Position numbers and translations under genes: made by a program. A DNA stretch of 64,000 nucleotides, taken from NCBI GenBank assembly GCA_947683425.1, contig CANTUQ010000031.1, forward strand, positions 3,855,001 to 3,919,000, in the 5' to 3' direction. Positions 47,267 to 60,300 of the stretch are shown piece by piece. Positions within the stretch are counted from its first letter, which is position 1; each line of letters starts with the position of its first letter. Source of the stretch: Excoecaria cochinchinensis. Its lineage: Eukaryota > Streptophyta > Magnoliopsida > Malpighiales > Euphorbiaceae. Under the pieces are notes generated by a model. That model did not search any database and had not been told where the DNA came from. It worked only from the letters and a program-made list of their open reading frames with translations.

Positions 47267-49393
47267 TGTAACACCCCAATAGGGACGCCACGTAACCTCC
47301 CCAACCGGAGAGCCAAGCAACGTCCCGATCGGAATGCCATGCTCGGACAATCACATCGCATACATAAAAGTATCAGAAATAACTTGAAAGTAAAACTATC
47401 ATTAATTTATAATGTAATAATATCATTACAAACCGATTGGAAATAGGAAATATGTATACATCATCCCAAAATACAGAGCAGAAATTGAACAAAAGAATAT
47501 TATAAATGAGAATTCATAATTACAAAAGAATCATATACAAAATACTAAGGTCTACATCCGACCCTCTGTGTTGGCTTGATTGGCGAAGACTCTCCCAAAA
47601 ACTATACACCTTCCGCACCTACACGGATGGAACACCGTGCTAACCGATAACGCTTAGTGGGAAAATAAACAACAACATGGATGGCCATTCACAATGGTTG
47701 TACATAATAACAAATGTTGATATGCATATACATATATATATGTATCCAAACATAACAAAAACTCATTCATGGCATTAGAAACTCAAATAGATTCATAGGC
47801 GCATAATCACATCCGTTCGAAACATATTCACATCAAATCAGAATTCACCTTCGCATCAGCATAACAGAACAGTGCAAAAGCATAACACAACACCTGCAGA
47901 CTCACAATAGTGGATAACGAGTAAACACATAGAGGAACGCATAGAGGTGTACCCATGGGTACGATTCAAAAGCAACTTCTCATTTTCGCATTTAAAACGC
48001 TTTCATATAGGTGATCTTAAACAAGATCTAAACGCATAAAGGATTGCAAGGACCCAAACGGGGACCTGATCAGGATCCAAAATGCATAGTGCTGTAGCTA
48101 CAAAACTCTATTAGGTATGCCTAACTATCTACTAGATTGACTCTCGCAGGTCATACATAACTTATTTCACATTCCATCTCATAGCATAATTATCATGGAA
48201 AGTCACTACATCATGCATATAAAAACAATCTTACCGTTCATGCAATAATTTCAACCCATGAAGAACGGACATAAGATCCCTTTTTTGAAGGACTGAGCAG
48301 ATCGATGATCACTGCAGCGATCACAACGAGAATCGCGTTCACAACAGTGACTAGAAAGCCAAACGTAAAAACAAATACTTAACTCTCTGTTATGCTCCCG
48401 ATCGATTACTTACTTGTGGCTATCCATTCGAAAATGCCTAGCTGCCGTTCAGGCACACAATAGAGTGCTCAAACCACTACCGATCTGCAGATAATAGCTC
48501 GGATAGAACTATCTATCTCCCGTTTAGCAGCAGAGCGCTCGGTCGAAACCTGGAATCAGCAATCCCCATTACGCTCATGCCGATCGGCACGCTCGCAATA
48601 GAGTTGCGTTCCAAATCTTTAGAAATTCTACAGAACACTCCGAAACCCATAATCATGCCCAAAATTCTAGCCAAAATAGCTTACCTCAGATCAATCATTC
48701 TCATCACATCAACCATCACAAACATAACTTAAACCACCAAAACTCATAGCATAACTCATACAACCAAATTCCAGAAAGTCAACTAAGGACACAAAACCAC
48801 GAAAATGCATCCGAAGCACATAAATTCCCAAACCTGCAATATCCTAAGCTCCTAGCTATGATCTCCACTCTCGCTAGCCTTCTCTTTCCCCTTAGGATCA
48901 TGTGGAGGCTCTTCTAAACCAGGAACCCAGAAATCACACAAATGCAAACCTTAAATCAAAACACATCCAACCAAAATCGAGAGAAAGAGATGAAAAAGAA
49001 GAAAAGACCCAACAGATCTTATCGAAATAACTCTTAAGCTGATCAATTTCCACCAAAACTCGGCCACAGGAAGAGAACCAAGATGGAGCAGAAAGGAAAG
49101 AAGAAGAGAGGAAGAAGGAGACGTCGGAGGAAGAAAGAACATAAGAACTAGGGCAAATATGTTCTTCCTTTCTCTTACCCTGCCCTTTTATACCTCTCTC
49201 CAATCCTTGCCACATGTCCTCTTACGATTTAATGGAATTTGACCACTCACACCTACCACTCATGCCACACATAACACTACACTTAAGCCCAAACTCATGC
49301 AATAAGGCAAAATTAAGACTTCACATGCCAGAATACTCACAAACACACGGACAAACAGGGCTCAAAGTACCAGGAGAAAAATGGGGTGTGACA
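47267..49393 (-). repeat. 3' LTR of a Tekay/Del-like chromovirus
   Basis: The plus strand runs TGTAACACCCCAATAGGG to GGGGTGTGACA, so on the minus strand it is TGTCACACCCC..GGGTGTTACA, 2127 bp. The neighbouring minus-strand sequence to the right ends with AGGGGAGAATTGTCACACC, a polypurine tract joined to the LTR start. It is inserted in the E4 3' UTR. Confidence 0.8.
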
Positions 49394-49566
49394 ATTCTCC
49401 CCTACTAACAGGAATTTCGTCCTCAAAATTCACCTGTACTGAACAACTGCGGATACTAAACTCTTATGATTGCCTTTGGCTCCCAAGTCGCTTCCTCAAC
49501 CCCATGATGTTGCCAAAGAACCTTGACCAGAGGAACTTGCTTACTCCTTAACTGTCTCACTTCCCA
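49394..49566 (-). pseudogene. End of a Tekay/Del-like pol gene
   Basis: The minus strand just before the polypurine tract encodes a typical chromoviral C-terminus, with TTTTGAGGACGAAATTCCTG giving FEDEIPV. About 170 bases remain; the right side is cut by another LTR at 49567. Too short to say more. Confidence 0.6.
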
Positions 49567-50591
49567 TGTAACACCCTCCCCGATGCCCCCGTTGGAAGGA
49601 TGTTGAGTGCGCTACCGACACTCACTCACGACACGCAAACATACATGCATAACAATACATACGTGCACTAAGCGGAAGCATTCACTAACAATAATAATAG
49701 AAAATCATGTATCATATATAATCAAAATATAGTTATATACAATATCTAAAAGATTACATCTTAAATCCTTTACAAAATTACATATGCCACTATACAAAAA
49801 TAATACATCTACAAAAAGAATACAGGAGGAGTACACAAAAATAAAGACTCTACTCCTAGTGGCCAACCCTGCAGATGCGCGACGAACCGGACAAAACCTG
49901 CCACCTACACGGGAAAATAGCCCGTGCTAAGTGATAACGCTTAGTGGGGAGGAAATAAAAACAATAGAACACTATACAGTAATATCATGCATTAATATAT
50001 AAATGTAAACATGCATCAACATACAGAATTCACTAAGTATCAGAGAACAGGGATATATAAGTCAATAATCACTATATGAAATCAGAATTAATAATAGAAA
50101 GCACTAAACAATTACACTAACTAGAATCACACAATATTAATAACACTTCACTATAAACAAATACAGAACACTTCAAACAATAGCCTGAATTTCACTGGTC
50201 ATGGATATGGGAACACTAAATGGGAGACCGAAGCCTCGAAATACTTTTTATACCCGAAGATAGCACGAGAGACCGAAGTCTCAAAACACTTTCACTAAGA
50301 CCTTAACGGAGGTCAACCGTAATCACTTGACCCATAGCGGGGTCAACACGGGTAGCTGCACTCACTAACCCTTCTTAAGCATGCTTAATTATCCACTACC
50401 TTGACACTTTAGGCTTAAAACACTCATTCCAAATATTTAACACTAGACAATGTCCAAAAGCCAAAGTCCAACACTAACAGGTCATTAATTATTAACACAA
50501 CTCAACATAACTTACACAGTGCGAAAAAGCCATATAAAGAGAGAGAAGAAGACATTTAGGCAAAACAAAACAGAACAGGCAGGATAAGGGG
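49567..50591 (-). repeat. LTR fragment of a further family
   Basis: The plus strand begins TGTAACACCCTCCCCGATGC, the reverse of a ..GGGTGTTACA end. AATTAAGCATGCTTAAGAAGG near 50383-50405 (reverse) also occurs at 63756-63777 in the LTR at 61984, so the two are related. The right end meets CACTA-2 at about 50591 without a visible duplication, so it is probably truncated. Confidence 0.6.
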
Positions 50592-51680
50592 CTCACAGTG
50601 ACAAGCAACAATCATTGGGTGGTGACTTACCTGGATAAAAAATGGGTCATCAATAGCCATACATAAGGGTGAAATAGAATGGCACTATCCATTTTGCACA
50701 CAATGAAAAATGAGGAATAGTCAAGCTTCTATTAATAAATTAAAGTCCAAGGCTAAGCATGTAGTTTAAGAATTTCGTTAATTAGGATCAATAAAGAGGA
50801 GCACCTTTTCGGAGAAAAAATGAAGTCCTTTATCTGGATAGTCTGCCTCATAGGTCTCTCCAAGTAAAGGATTGAAGGGTTTACACTGCCGACCTTCAGT
50901 TGAGGCATAGCCAGATACAGCAAAAGATGCAATGTTCAATATTCTCATCTAGTCATCCCCCTGCAACATGTAAAATCCCATTCTTAAACCGAAAATCAAA
51001 GAGAAGTCCTGGTGCACTGCAATCAACCTCAATAATGAAGCATATTAAAAAGAATGAAGCCAAAAATGAATTTGCAAGACCCTTCAGCTGATGTGTTGCT
51101 ATTATATTAGGGTATGAGATATGAGAATTGTAATCTTCAGTAGATCCAACAGCAAGGCCTTAAGACTCTGTTAAAACTGAAAAATTCAGCAATACCTCAT
51201 AACCAATGGTACAAGCAAGTCTCCTAAAAAATGATTGCATTCATAAAAAACCAGGACTACAGCCCAAGAGACTTGCAATGAAAAAGCTACAGGAGCACTT
51301 TCATTAACTGAAAACAAGTTTTTTTCCACTTCACTAACATATGGTGCACTACGCTAGAACGCATTTAGGTAGTTGTTTTAAGGGAAGCCGTTCTTTCAAC
51401 AATTTAGATCTAAAATGCAACAAGTAGATTAAGCTTTAAAACACTTTTAACACAAAAATAGGCTGTCAAAGGAATTGACCTGCTTTCCCCATTCCAAGGC
51501 TTGATCAACCAAGTATGAATATTCCAAATCCTCAAAACACTTCTGTAATGAAGAGAGCGGTTCGTTAAAATAAACAGGAAGACAGACTCCTGACAAATCC
51601 TTCCCAATATTGTCCTTGATGATTGACCACAGGCCAATAGGTTTATCTTCCCTTTGGTTCTGGCAGATTCTCTCTTCTTT
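50592..51680 (-). pseudogene. Captured oxysterol-binding-protein-related (ORP) gene fragment
   Basis: Three exons on the minus strand are clear: 51480-51680 (GLWSIIKDNIGKDLSGVC, then VYFNEPLSSLQKCFEDLEYS), 50805-50960 (ASFAVSGYASTEGRQCKPFN, then PLLGETYEADYPDKG and FFSEK) and 50592-50630 (VSHHPMIVACHC). Together the last two give the EKVSHHP fingerprint of ORPs, which exchange sterols and phosphatidylinositol 4-phosphate between membranes. GT..AG introns are kept. The middle exon starts with a TAG. Only the start of the lipid-binding domain is present, and the gene is cut at the truncated CACTA end. A pseudogene. Confidence 0.88.
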
Positions 51681-51689
51681 TTACATATG

Positions 51690-52600
51690 GATATTTAATT
51701 TCCCTGATTTCCTTCTCAAATGCCCTAAGAAAATTATCAGAAAAAAAATATATCGTTATCATATATACACGCATGATTCTGAAACCCGAAAAAATTCACT
51801 TCTAATACATACACATATGCACTCTATTAAATCTCTTATATTGCTAGAAACATTTTAGTGACATATTAAAGTTTACATGGGAAATTGAGGTGTGAACCCA
51901 ATTATTATAATTGGATTGAAATCATGAATCACACTGAAGAAATTCTAAGTGAAATCTTTAAAATTTAAGTGCAAGCACACATGCATAAGAGCAGAAAAAA
52001 CCACAATAGAAACAGTCCAATATTAACATCTTACATGTTCTATTCTAGCAAGTAGTAAATAATAGCAGAACTAGTAAATTTCAGTTTTGTTACACTAGTT
52101 TCTAGGTGTAGCTCAAGCTACATGGGATAAAGTTTTGGTTGATTTCTCTTTATCAAAGTTGTTCTTGGCTATATCCCTTATTATTATTTTCTCCAAGTAT
52201 ATATATATATATATATATAATTTCTAATTCCTAGAGATAAAATTTTAATCGCACCTTTGTAAGCCATTCTTGGGTTAAGGAGAATTTTGCATAAACTAAA
52301 AGCATATTTAAGTCATGCACTCTTTTTTGAAATTATAACTCTTATGTCCAAACTTAAACAAAAGAATTAAATTATGTCATCCTGAGCTCTACAACCAGGA
52401 TTATAATCAACACTTTAAAATTGAAAATTAAACTTAATCTACTGCTAGAACCAAGAGAACAATCAGTATAATATACAATTGTTCACTCAAAGAAACGGAT
52501 TTAATATTAAGAGTTAGAAGTTAATAGAATTCAAATAATATATTAAATTATTCAATTAGTTATCCTAATCCTTAATTCATTACTAATTCGTATAATTATT
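51690..52600 (-). other. Non-coding interior of CACTA-2
   Basis: Intron-like AT-rich sequence with a (TA)n run at about 52197-52220. I see no further exon, although a short upstream ORP exon could be hidden here. Confidence 0.45.
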
Positions 52601-52607
52601 CATTTCT

Positions 52608-53263
52608 CCCAATGCCGATTTGCTCGTCGCCAGTGATTGAGGACCACCCATGAGTACTGAAAGATTCGCCTGCCCTCTAGGAGTCCCGTCGTGCAATTTG
52701 TGTCGTCGTTCGCCGCCGGAGCTGGCCAAAAAATGCAGAAGAAGCTCGCTGTTTTCCTCCCGCTCCCTGGAATGGCGACGTCGTGACGGGGAATAAGACG
52801 CCAAGATCGGCGTTGCGAGGAGCCGGTTGCTCGCCGTCGACCGATGCCAACCTCCTTGCCCCTTCCATCGTGCCCCGCTCTTTCTCTCTTTCCCTCTCTC
52901 TCTCTCTCTCTTCCTCGGTCTCTTTCCCATTCTGCCTCCCTTTCATAACTTTCCCTCTCTTTTCTTTTTCTACTTCTCATAATTCCCGCTAATTCACACA
53001 TTAACCACCGGATATTTATTGTTTTAACGACTGAATTTAATCCCTTTGCTATATAATAATAAAATTTAAGAACTAAAGGCCGGATTAATTTCCCTTCGTT
53101 ATTTGTATATTTTAACGACCGGATTTAATCATCTCATTATATAACAATAAAATTTAAAACCTAATGACTGGATTAATTTCCCTTCGTTATTTGTATATTT
53201 TAACGACCGAATTTTTATTCTTTCGTTAAATTTTGGTCGTTAAAAGTCAATTTTCTTGTAGTG
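52608..53263 (-). repeat. Shared leader, subterminal repeats and TIR of CACTA-2
   Basis: The segment is the inverted counterpart of 18186-18880 in CACTA-1 with small differences. The shared (GA)n tract, the sequence with CCGTCGACC..GCTCGCCG words and the TIR are conserved in order. Confidence 0.85.
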
Positions 53264-54619
53264 AATAATAATATATAAACGTGTTAAATAAACAAATATA
53301 CAAACAATAGAATAAATAAATAAATGAAAATAATAAAAATTTACATGTTAATCAATTAAATATGAGCAAAAATAAATAAAAGAAAATAAAAAAAGAGATC
53401 AAGCCTAGAATGTTTACCCTTAGAGTTCGGATTCGATGAAGGGAAAAAAGATGATTGATTTCCTTACTTTGTTTTGCAAAATTAGAATTAAAAATGATAA
53501 AATTGGAATTTTATTCCAAAAAAATAAATTTACTAAAAAATAATGAAAGAAAATAAAAATTTTCAAGAACAAATAATTATTTTTGTTTGTCTCAAGAAAA
53601 AAATTATTTATGAAAAATCTTATTTTTTTTAGAAAATCAAATAAAAAAATTGGATTTTAAGAACAAACAGTTATTTTGTTTGCCTCAAAATCTATTTTTC
53701 ATTAAAAAGGTTTCAAATAAAATTTTTTGAGAAAACTTAAGTAAAAAAACTAATTAAAAGACAAAAGTAAGAAAATTGAATTTTTAAGAATAAACAATCA
53801 CTTTTTTTGTCCAAAAAATCAATTTTTCATCAACAAAATTCCATCTAAAATATTTAGAAGGAATTCTATTGAAAAAGAAGAAGAAGAAGAATTGAATTTT
53901 TTAACTTTTAACAAATTTTATTTTTTTTGAGGGGAAAAACCTAAGAAAAACCTTGAGAGAATTGTGAAGAAAAAGAAGAGAAAAATTAAAGAAGAAACCC
54001 TAAAAACGAATCCCACTTTTTTTGTTTCATTTTTTTCTATTTATATCAAGAGAAAAAAGGAAAAAATAATTAATTAAGGAAAAACTAATTAATTAATTCA
54101 AATATTATTTATATATATTTAAAAATGGAAAAAATCATGAAAAACCTTTAAAAATGGGATAGAAAATCAAATTTGGTGAAAAAATCCCGAAAAAATCAAA
54201 TTTGGGCCAAAAATTCCCATTTTCGGCGAAACAGGGGCGATCGATGCCCGTCGATGCGCGTGCTCGCCCAGCGCGCAGCAGCGTGCGGAGAGACGCCTCG
54301 CGCGTGGATGCCGCGCGCTGGCGCTCCACCCGCAGGCGCTACGCGCTGCGCTCGCACTCCTACGGGCTGCCGCAGGGCTCTGCCGTGGCCGACACCCGAT
54401 TTTTTTTTAATTTTTTCAAACTTAACTAAAAACACTATAACTTTTAAACTCCATTTTTCAAATTTAATTTTTAATATATTTTTATTATTTTTTATTTTTT
54501 TATTCTAAAATGCAAATTTGACGAGGAAATCATCACTTTTAACCTTTTTGCCTGTGAACAGGCATCTTGTCATCATTGGGTAACTCTGATCTGGGCTGCC
54601 TCAGGACTCGGTTTCTATA
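53264..54619 (-). repeat. Partial 5' LTR of E4
   Basis: It is collinear with 43022-44251 of the 3' LTR, sharing long identical stretches. The left (U5) half is missing, where CACTA-2 abuts. Its GC island (54233-54398) is about twice as long as that of the 3' LTR. Confidence 0.82.
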
Positions 54620-55404
54620 ATAGGGAGGCAGTTTGAAGAGTTCGAGAACAGAATGATGGCCATGATGGCAACGATGGCCCAACCTGCTGCACCACATAAC
54701 CCAGCTCCTCCTCCTATGAGACAAAATGAACAGGAGGAGGTCAAAGAGGAACCACAAGAAGAAATTCGCCCACAATCAGTGGATTTAAGGGCCAATATGT
54801 TGGCAGGACAGAGATAAGGAGCTGCTCGTAGGGTAGACGAGGATTGGGAAGACGATGATTACGAAAAGCGCGTATCACTGAGGGGGAAGGCGCCTTAGAC
54901 AGAAGAAGCCATCTGGAGAAAGATGGAAGAGAAGTTTAAAAACTCGAGGACGAGGGATGAACCCTGAGGACAAAGAGTTGGAGGGAGAGGATCTGATCCC
55001 TATGAACTTCAAAATACTGGATGTCCCAAAGTTCGACGGCACTACTGATCCCACAACCCACATAAAGCAGTACTCGTTGGTGATGAAGGGTACTACTTTG
55101 ACAATAAGGCAAAAGATAGAGTACTTTTGCTTGAACTTAACTGGCCCGGCAGTGGATTGGTAACACGATTTAGACCGGAGAACTAAGGAGGATTAGGATC
55201 TGTTAACGAAAGAATTCCTCAGACAATATGACTGCAGCACGAGGATAGAGGTGACACTGAAGGATTTGGAGTTGCTGCAACAGAAGTCCGGTGAGTCATT
55301 TCATGAGTATCTGACCTGCTGTACTCAGGATCAGATCCGGTTTTTCATTAAGAATGCTAGCCCGTATCTGAGGAATGGGCTGAAGATGAAAGGCTTAAAG
55401 GACT
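54620..55404 (+). pseudogene. E3 gag, central part with capsid (Retrotrans_gag-like) domain
   Basis: It begins with the coiled FEEFENRMMAMMATMA, then a Pro- and Glu-rich linker, then the capsid domain: FKILDVPKFDGTTDPTTHIK, YFCLNLTGPAVDW and EFLRQYDCSTRIEVTLKDLE, ending near NGLKMKGLKD. Stops at about 54815, 54896, 55160 and 55193 and a frameshift near 54955 make it a pseudogene. It is cut at about 55404 by a truncated LTR of E5, with ACTAGG at the join. Confidence 0.8.
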
Positions 55405-57338
55405 AGGGGCGGAATACAACCCCCTTTGTAAATGAGCAAAAAAGGAAACATACACAAAGCGGGATATTCGATGAAGACATTGGTCTTCTCATGCATATTT
55501 AGAGAAAAATAATGTTAAACATCTATTTTATTTTGGACAGAAAATCAGGACATTGGTCCTATTTTATTTAGGAAAATCCCATTTATTTGTACAAATATTT
55601 AGCCATTTTACATTAGCGGGCTCAAAACAATTTTTACACTAAATTGGAAATAAAAATAAACTAAAAGGAAATAGGGTAAAGAAAATAAACCAATTTGGCG
55701 TCCCCGGATCATCCTAGTGGGCTCCCCTTCTCAGCGCCCCATAATCAGTAGAAATAAGTAAACTCCCAAGAAAAATAAATAACACGTGAGTGGGACAATG
55801 AAATAAAAGGAAATATCAGAGATAAAATAAATATATAAACAATAAATATAAATATCTACATGTTGATAAAATGATTATGAATAAAAAAATAAAAGAAAAT
55901 AAAAGAAAAGTAGGATTGAACCCAGAATATTTAGCCTCAGAATTTAAACTCGATGAAGGGAAAAAGATAATTGATTTCCTTACTTTGATCTGCAAAATTA
56001 GAATTGAAAACAATAAAAATTGGAGTTTTATTTTAATAAATAAAATTTGCTTAAAAAAATAATGGAAGAAAATAAAAATTCTTAAGAGCAAAGAATTATT
56101 TTGCTTGTCTCAAGAATGACTTTATTATGAAGAATTTATTTTTAAAACCTTGAGAAATCTATTTGAAGAAAAAAACTCAAATAAATAAAATGAAGAAAGA
56201 ATTCTCTTGAAAAAGAAGAAATGAAAAATCTGAATTTAAGAAATTTATTTGAATAAAAAAACTCAAGAGAAAGAAAATGTAGAAAGAATTCCTTTAAAAG
56301 GAAGAAGAAGAGAAAAATCCGCATCCTTTTCCTCGATCTTCAGCCTGCTATTTATAAGCTAACGGAGGATAAGAAAAAAATTCAAATCTTTTTAAAATGA
56401 AAATTTAAAATTCAAATATTTTTAAAATTCAAATTTAAAAATCAAATCTTTTTTAAAATTCAAATTTAAAAATCCAAATTTTTCAAAATTGAAATTTAAA
56501 AATCTAAATCTTTTCAAAATTTAAATTAAAAATCTAAATTTTTCAAAATTCAAATTTAAAAATCTAAATCTTTTCAAAATTCAAATTAAAAATTTAAATC
56601 TTTTCAAAATTCAAATTAAAAATCCAAATCCTTTCAAAATTCAAATTAAAAATTTAAATCTTTTTTTAAAATCTGAATTATCATTAAAGATAAATATCAA
56701 ATTCTTTTGAACTCAAATTAGAATTTAGAAGATAAAATCTAATATTTTTGAATTTAAATTAGATTTGAAGATAGAATCAAATTCTTTTGAACTCAAATTA
56801 GAATTTAGAAGATAAAATTAAATTTTTGATATTTATTTTAAATAAATTTTAATAAAAAACAATAAATAAAAAAAATAAAAAATAATTTAAAACCTATCTT
56901 AATTTTAAAAATTGAAAAAATCATGGAAATACCAAAAATTGGGATAAAAAAAATCAATTTTGGAGAAAAAATCGCGAAAAAGTCCAAAAATTGCGTTTTC
57001 GGCGAAAATCGGCAGATCTGGGCAACTGATGCCCGTCGCTAGCAAGGGACGGGCGGGCAGCACCTCGCAGCGTAGTCCCCCCTCGCGCGCCGGCTGCCGC
57101 AATCGACCGAATTTTTATTTTTTTAAAATTTTTAAAGAAATAATTTTGACTAAAATACTATAATTTTAAAACTCATTTTTTATTTTTATTTTTAGTTTTT
57201 ATATTTTATATTTTTTATTCCAAAAAAGCAAAATTTGATAAGGAAATCATCACTTTCAACCTTTTTACTTGTGAACAGGCGTTAATTTCATCATTGGGTA
57301 ACCTCTGATCTGAGCTGCCTTAGGACCCGGTGTCTACA
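55405..57338 (-). repeat. 3' LTR of E5, truncated at its U5 end
   Basis: It starts within R at CTAGGGGCGGAATACAACCC, a block present in all Ogre-like LTRs here, and ends GGTGTCTACA. The GC island is at 57005-57105 with a GCCCGTC..GACGGGC hairpin (57031-57053). Confidence 0.8.
56375..56670. repeat. AT-rich minisatellite in the E5 LTR, about 31-33 bp, eight or nine units
   Basis: Variants of TTTTCAAAATTCAAATTAAA followed by AATCTAAATC succeed one another without interruption. Confidence 0.8.
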
Positions 57339-60300
57339 TTTGCCCCCAATTTTGGGGAAGCTACTACATAGGTACCTAGGTGAGCCAAAATTCAGAGAAA
57401 AGGAAAGGAGTGCGTACCTGAGGCAGTCCTTCCTGCTGTGTTGATGGAGTTGATGCGGGTTCGACTAACGCCGGCTTGTTGACGTGTTAAGCTACGCTCT
57501 TAGTGGCTAATTAACGTCGCCTTTTTTTGCATATTACATTCCCGTTGAGCTGATGTTGGATGGATGCGCTTTGAAGGACGGTTGGTTGTTCCCTAAAGAA
57601 CGGTTAACCCATGGATAATTTTTGCTAATTTGTAGAGTAATGCCTCTAAGAGGACTTTGGAGGTTTGCCTCTTAAGAGAACTTGGAGATTTGCCTCTTAA
57701 GAGGACTTGGAGAATTGCCTCTTAAGAGAACTTGGAAGGATTTTCCTCTTAAGAGGACTTTAAAGGATTTGCCTCTTAAGAGGACATAGGGATTTGCCTC
57801 TTAAGAGGACTTTAAAGGATTTGCCTCTTAAGAGGACTTGGAGATTTGTCTCTTAAGAGGACTTGGAGATATGCCTATTAAGAGGACTTGGGGATTTTCC
57901 TCTTAAGAGGACTTGGAGATTTGCCTCTTAAGAGGTCTTGGAGATTTGCCACTTAAGAGGTCTTGAAGATTTGCCTCTTAAGAGGACTTGGAGATTTGCC
58001 TCTTAAGAGGTCATGATGATTTTCCTCTTAAGATGAGTTGTAGATTTGCCTCTTAAGAGGACTTGGGGATTTGCCTCTTAAGAGGACTTGGAGATTTGCC
58101 TCTTAAGAGGTCTTGAAGATTTGCCTCTTAAGAGGACTTAGAGATTTGCCTCTTAAGAGGTCTTGGAGATTTACCTCTTAAGAGGACTTGGAGAATTGCC
58201 TCTTAAGAGAACTTGAAAGGATTTGCCTCTTGAAAGGACTTTAAAGGATTTGCCTCTTAAGAGGACTTAGCGATTTGCCTCTTAAGAGGACTCTAAAGGA
58301 TTTGCCTCTTAAGAGGACTTGGAGATTTGCCTCTTAAGAGGACTTGGAGATTTTCCTATTAAGAGGACTTGGGGATTTGCCTCTTAAGAGGACTTGGAGA
58401 TTTGTCTCTTAAGAGGTCTTAGAGATTTGCCACTTAAGAGGTCTTGAAGATTTGTCTCTTAAGAGGACTTGGAGATTTGCCTCTTAAGAGGTCATAAAGA
58501 TTTTCCTCTTAAGATGACCTGTAGATTTGCCTCTTAAGAGGACTTGAGGATTTTCCTCTTGAGTGGACTTTGAGGTTTGCCTCTTTAAAGGTCTTGGAGA
58601 TTTGCCTCTTAAGGGGACTTAGAGATTTGCCTCTTAAGAGGTCTTGAAGATTTACCTCTTTAGAGGTCTTGAAGATTTGCTTCTTAAGAGGACTTGGGGA
58701 TTTGCCTCTTAAGAGGACTTTGAGGTTTGCCTCTTAAGAGGTCTTGGAGATTTGCCTCTTAAGAGGTCATGGAGATTTGCCTCTTAAGAGGACTTTGAAG
58801 GATTTGCCTCTTAAGAGGTCTTAGAGATTTGCCTCTTAAGAGGACTTGAAGATTTTCCTCTTAAGAGGACTTTGAACTATTTGCCTCTTAAGAGGTCTTG
58901 GAGATTTACCTCTTAAGTGGACTTGAAGATTTGCCTCTTAAGAGGTCTTGGAGATTTTCCTCTTAAGAGGACTTGAAGATTTGCCTCTTGAGAGGACTTA
59001 GAGAATTGCCTCTTAAGAGGAATTTGAGATTTGCCTCTTAAGAGGACTTGGAGATTTGCCTCTTATGAGGTCTTGGAGAGTTGCCTCTTAAGAGGAGATT
59101 TACCACTTAAGAGGTCTTGCGGATTTGACACTTAAGAGGTCTTGGTGATTGGCTTAAACCCGTGTTGACTTCATCTTGACTTGTTTGTCCAACATGGATG
59201 GGAGCTAATGTTAAGCTAAAGTTGTCCTCGACCCGCCTTCGTTCGTGTGATCATTATTTGGACTTTTCCTATAAAGTTGTGTGCACAGGAATATATACAA
59301 TATATTGTGTGTGCGTGTGAAAAGTTATATGCAGATGTTTGTAAAAGAACTGTATGATATGAAATGCATGTAAAAATGAATAGACCATGTATGGGATGGT
59401 TAATGGTCCGTTAAGGGTACGATTTGGCTACTTGGTCATTGTTTGATGCCCCCAAGGATTTAGAAAAGCGTCGTCTTGGCTTTAGGGACTCTGACCCAGA
59501 ACCTTTTCTGAGAGACTATTCCCGCATGCATCTTTGCCCCCCTGGTCAACGAGCATGCACCCTTTGTTATGAGTTGTACAACATTTTGCCCCTAGGACTC
59601 CGACTCATGCTCTGCATCCCATTTGCCTGAAGGGAGGTCTTCTAAAGTAATGCCGCCTTATCGCTCCAGGCATCGGAAGTCATCGCTTTAAAGGTAGTGC
59701 GTCCCTTGTGAATTTTCACACTAGCTTTTCTTTGCGGGAAATGCGTCCTTTTGGGGATTTTACATAACGCTGTGCCTTATTTTTGCCTGTAATGGACCCA
59801 ACCCATTCCAGCAGTTTTTATTTATTTTATTTTTGTAGGATAGACTGCCTATTTCTAGGTTTTCACCCTGCTGTTTGGCCTAACTTTTACTTAGAGAGCC
59901 AGTTACGGTTTTAATCTCTAACGTCTTTTTTTTCTTTTTTTTCTGTGTGTTTTTTTTAGCGACTGTATGGATTTTGATTTTTTTCATGAAGGTGATGTAT
60001 GATCAGCTGAAGACAACTGAAATGTCAGGATAATGATAACAATGGAGGCCGTATGGGAAAAGAGGAACAATGTGCTACTTTTTATGCTGGAATTTAAACA
60101 ATTTTGAGTATGCGAGTTAAAGTGCTCTATTTATATTAATATATTATGGCATAAATGAGTATGTTCCATTTCTATTTCATCACACATGATCATCATTTGG
60201 CATTAATCTTAAAAATACAAAACCCTATTAATCTCGAGATGGATCCTAAAAACATCAAACTCCTGTTATCAATCAGCCCTCTCGGGTTTTCATGATTGAA

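Larger units (their letters stand above)
50592..53263 (-). mobile_element. CACTA-2: left-truncated CACTA transposon carrying ORP exons
   Basis: The right end is TCAATTTTCTTGTAGTG (53263), preceded by the same subterminal words as CACTA-1 (53000-53263) and the shared leader (52608-52990). The opposite end is missing at about 50592. It lies in the 5' LTR of E4. It holds captured plant gene sequence and no transposase. Confidence 0.85.

Noticed and set aside
47267..50591. One continuous long LTR from 47267 to 50591
   Set aside because: A polypurine tract and pol end at 49394-49566 and a fresh TGTAACACCC terminus at 49567 show two separate elements.
57637..59150. Possible CRISPR array
   Set aside because: Units are contiguous with no spacers, contain palindromes, and sit in the 3' UTR of a plant retrotransposon.
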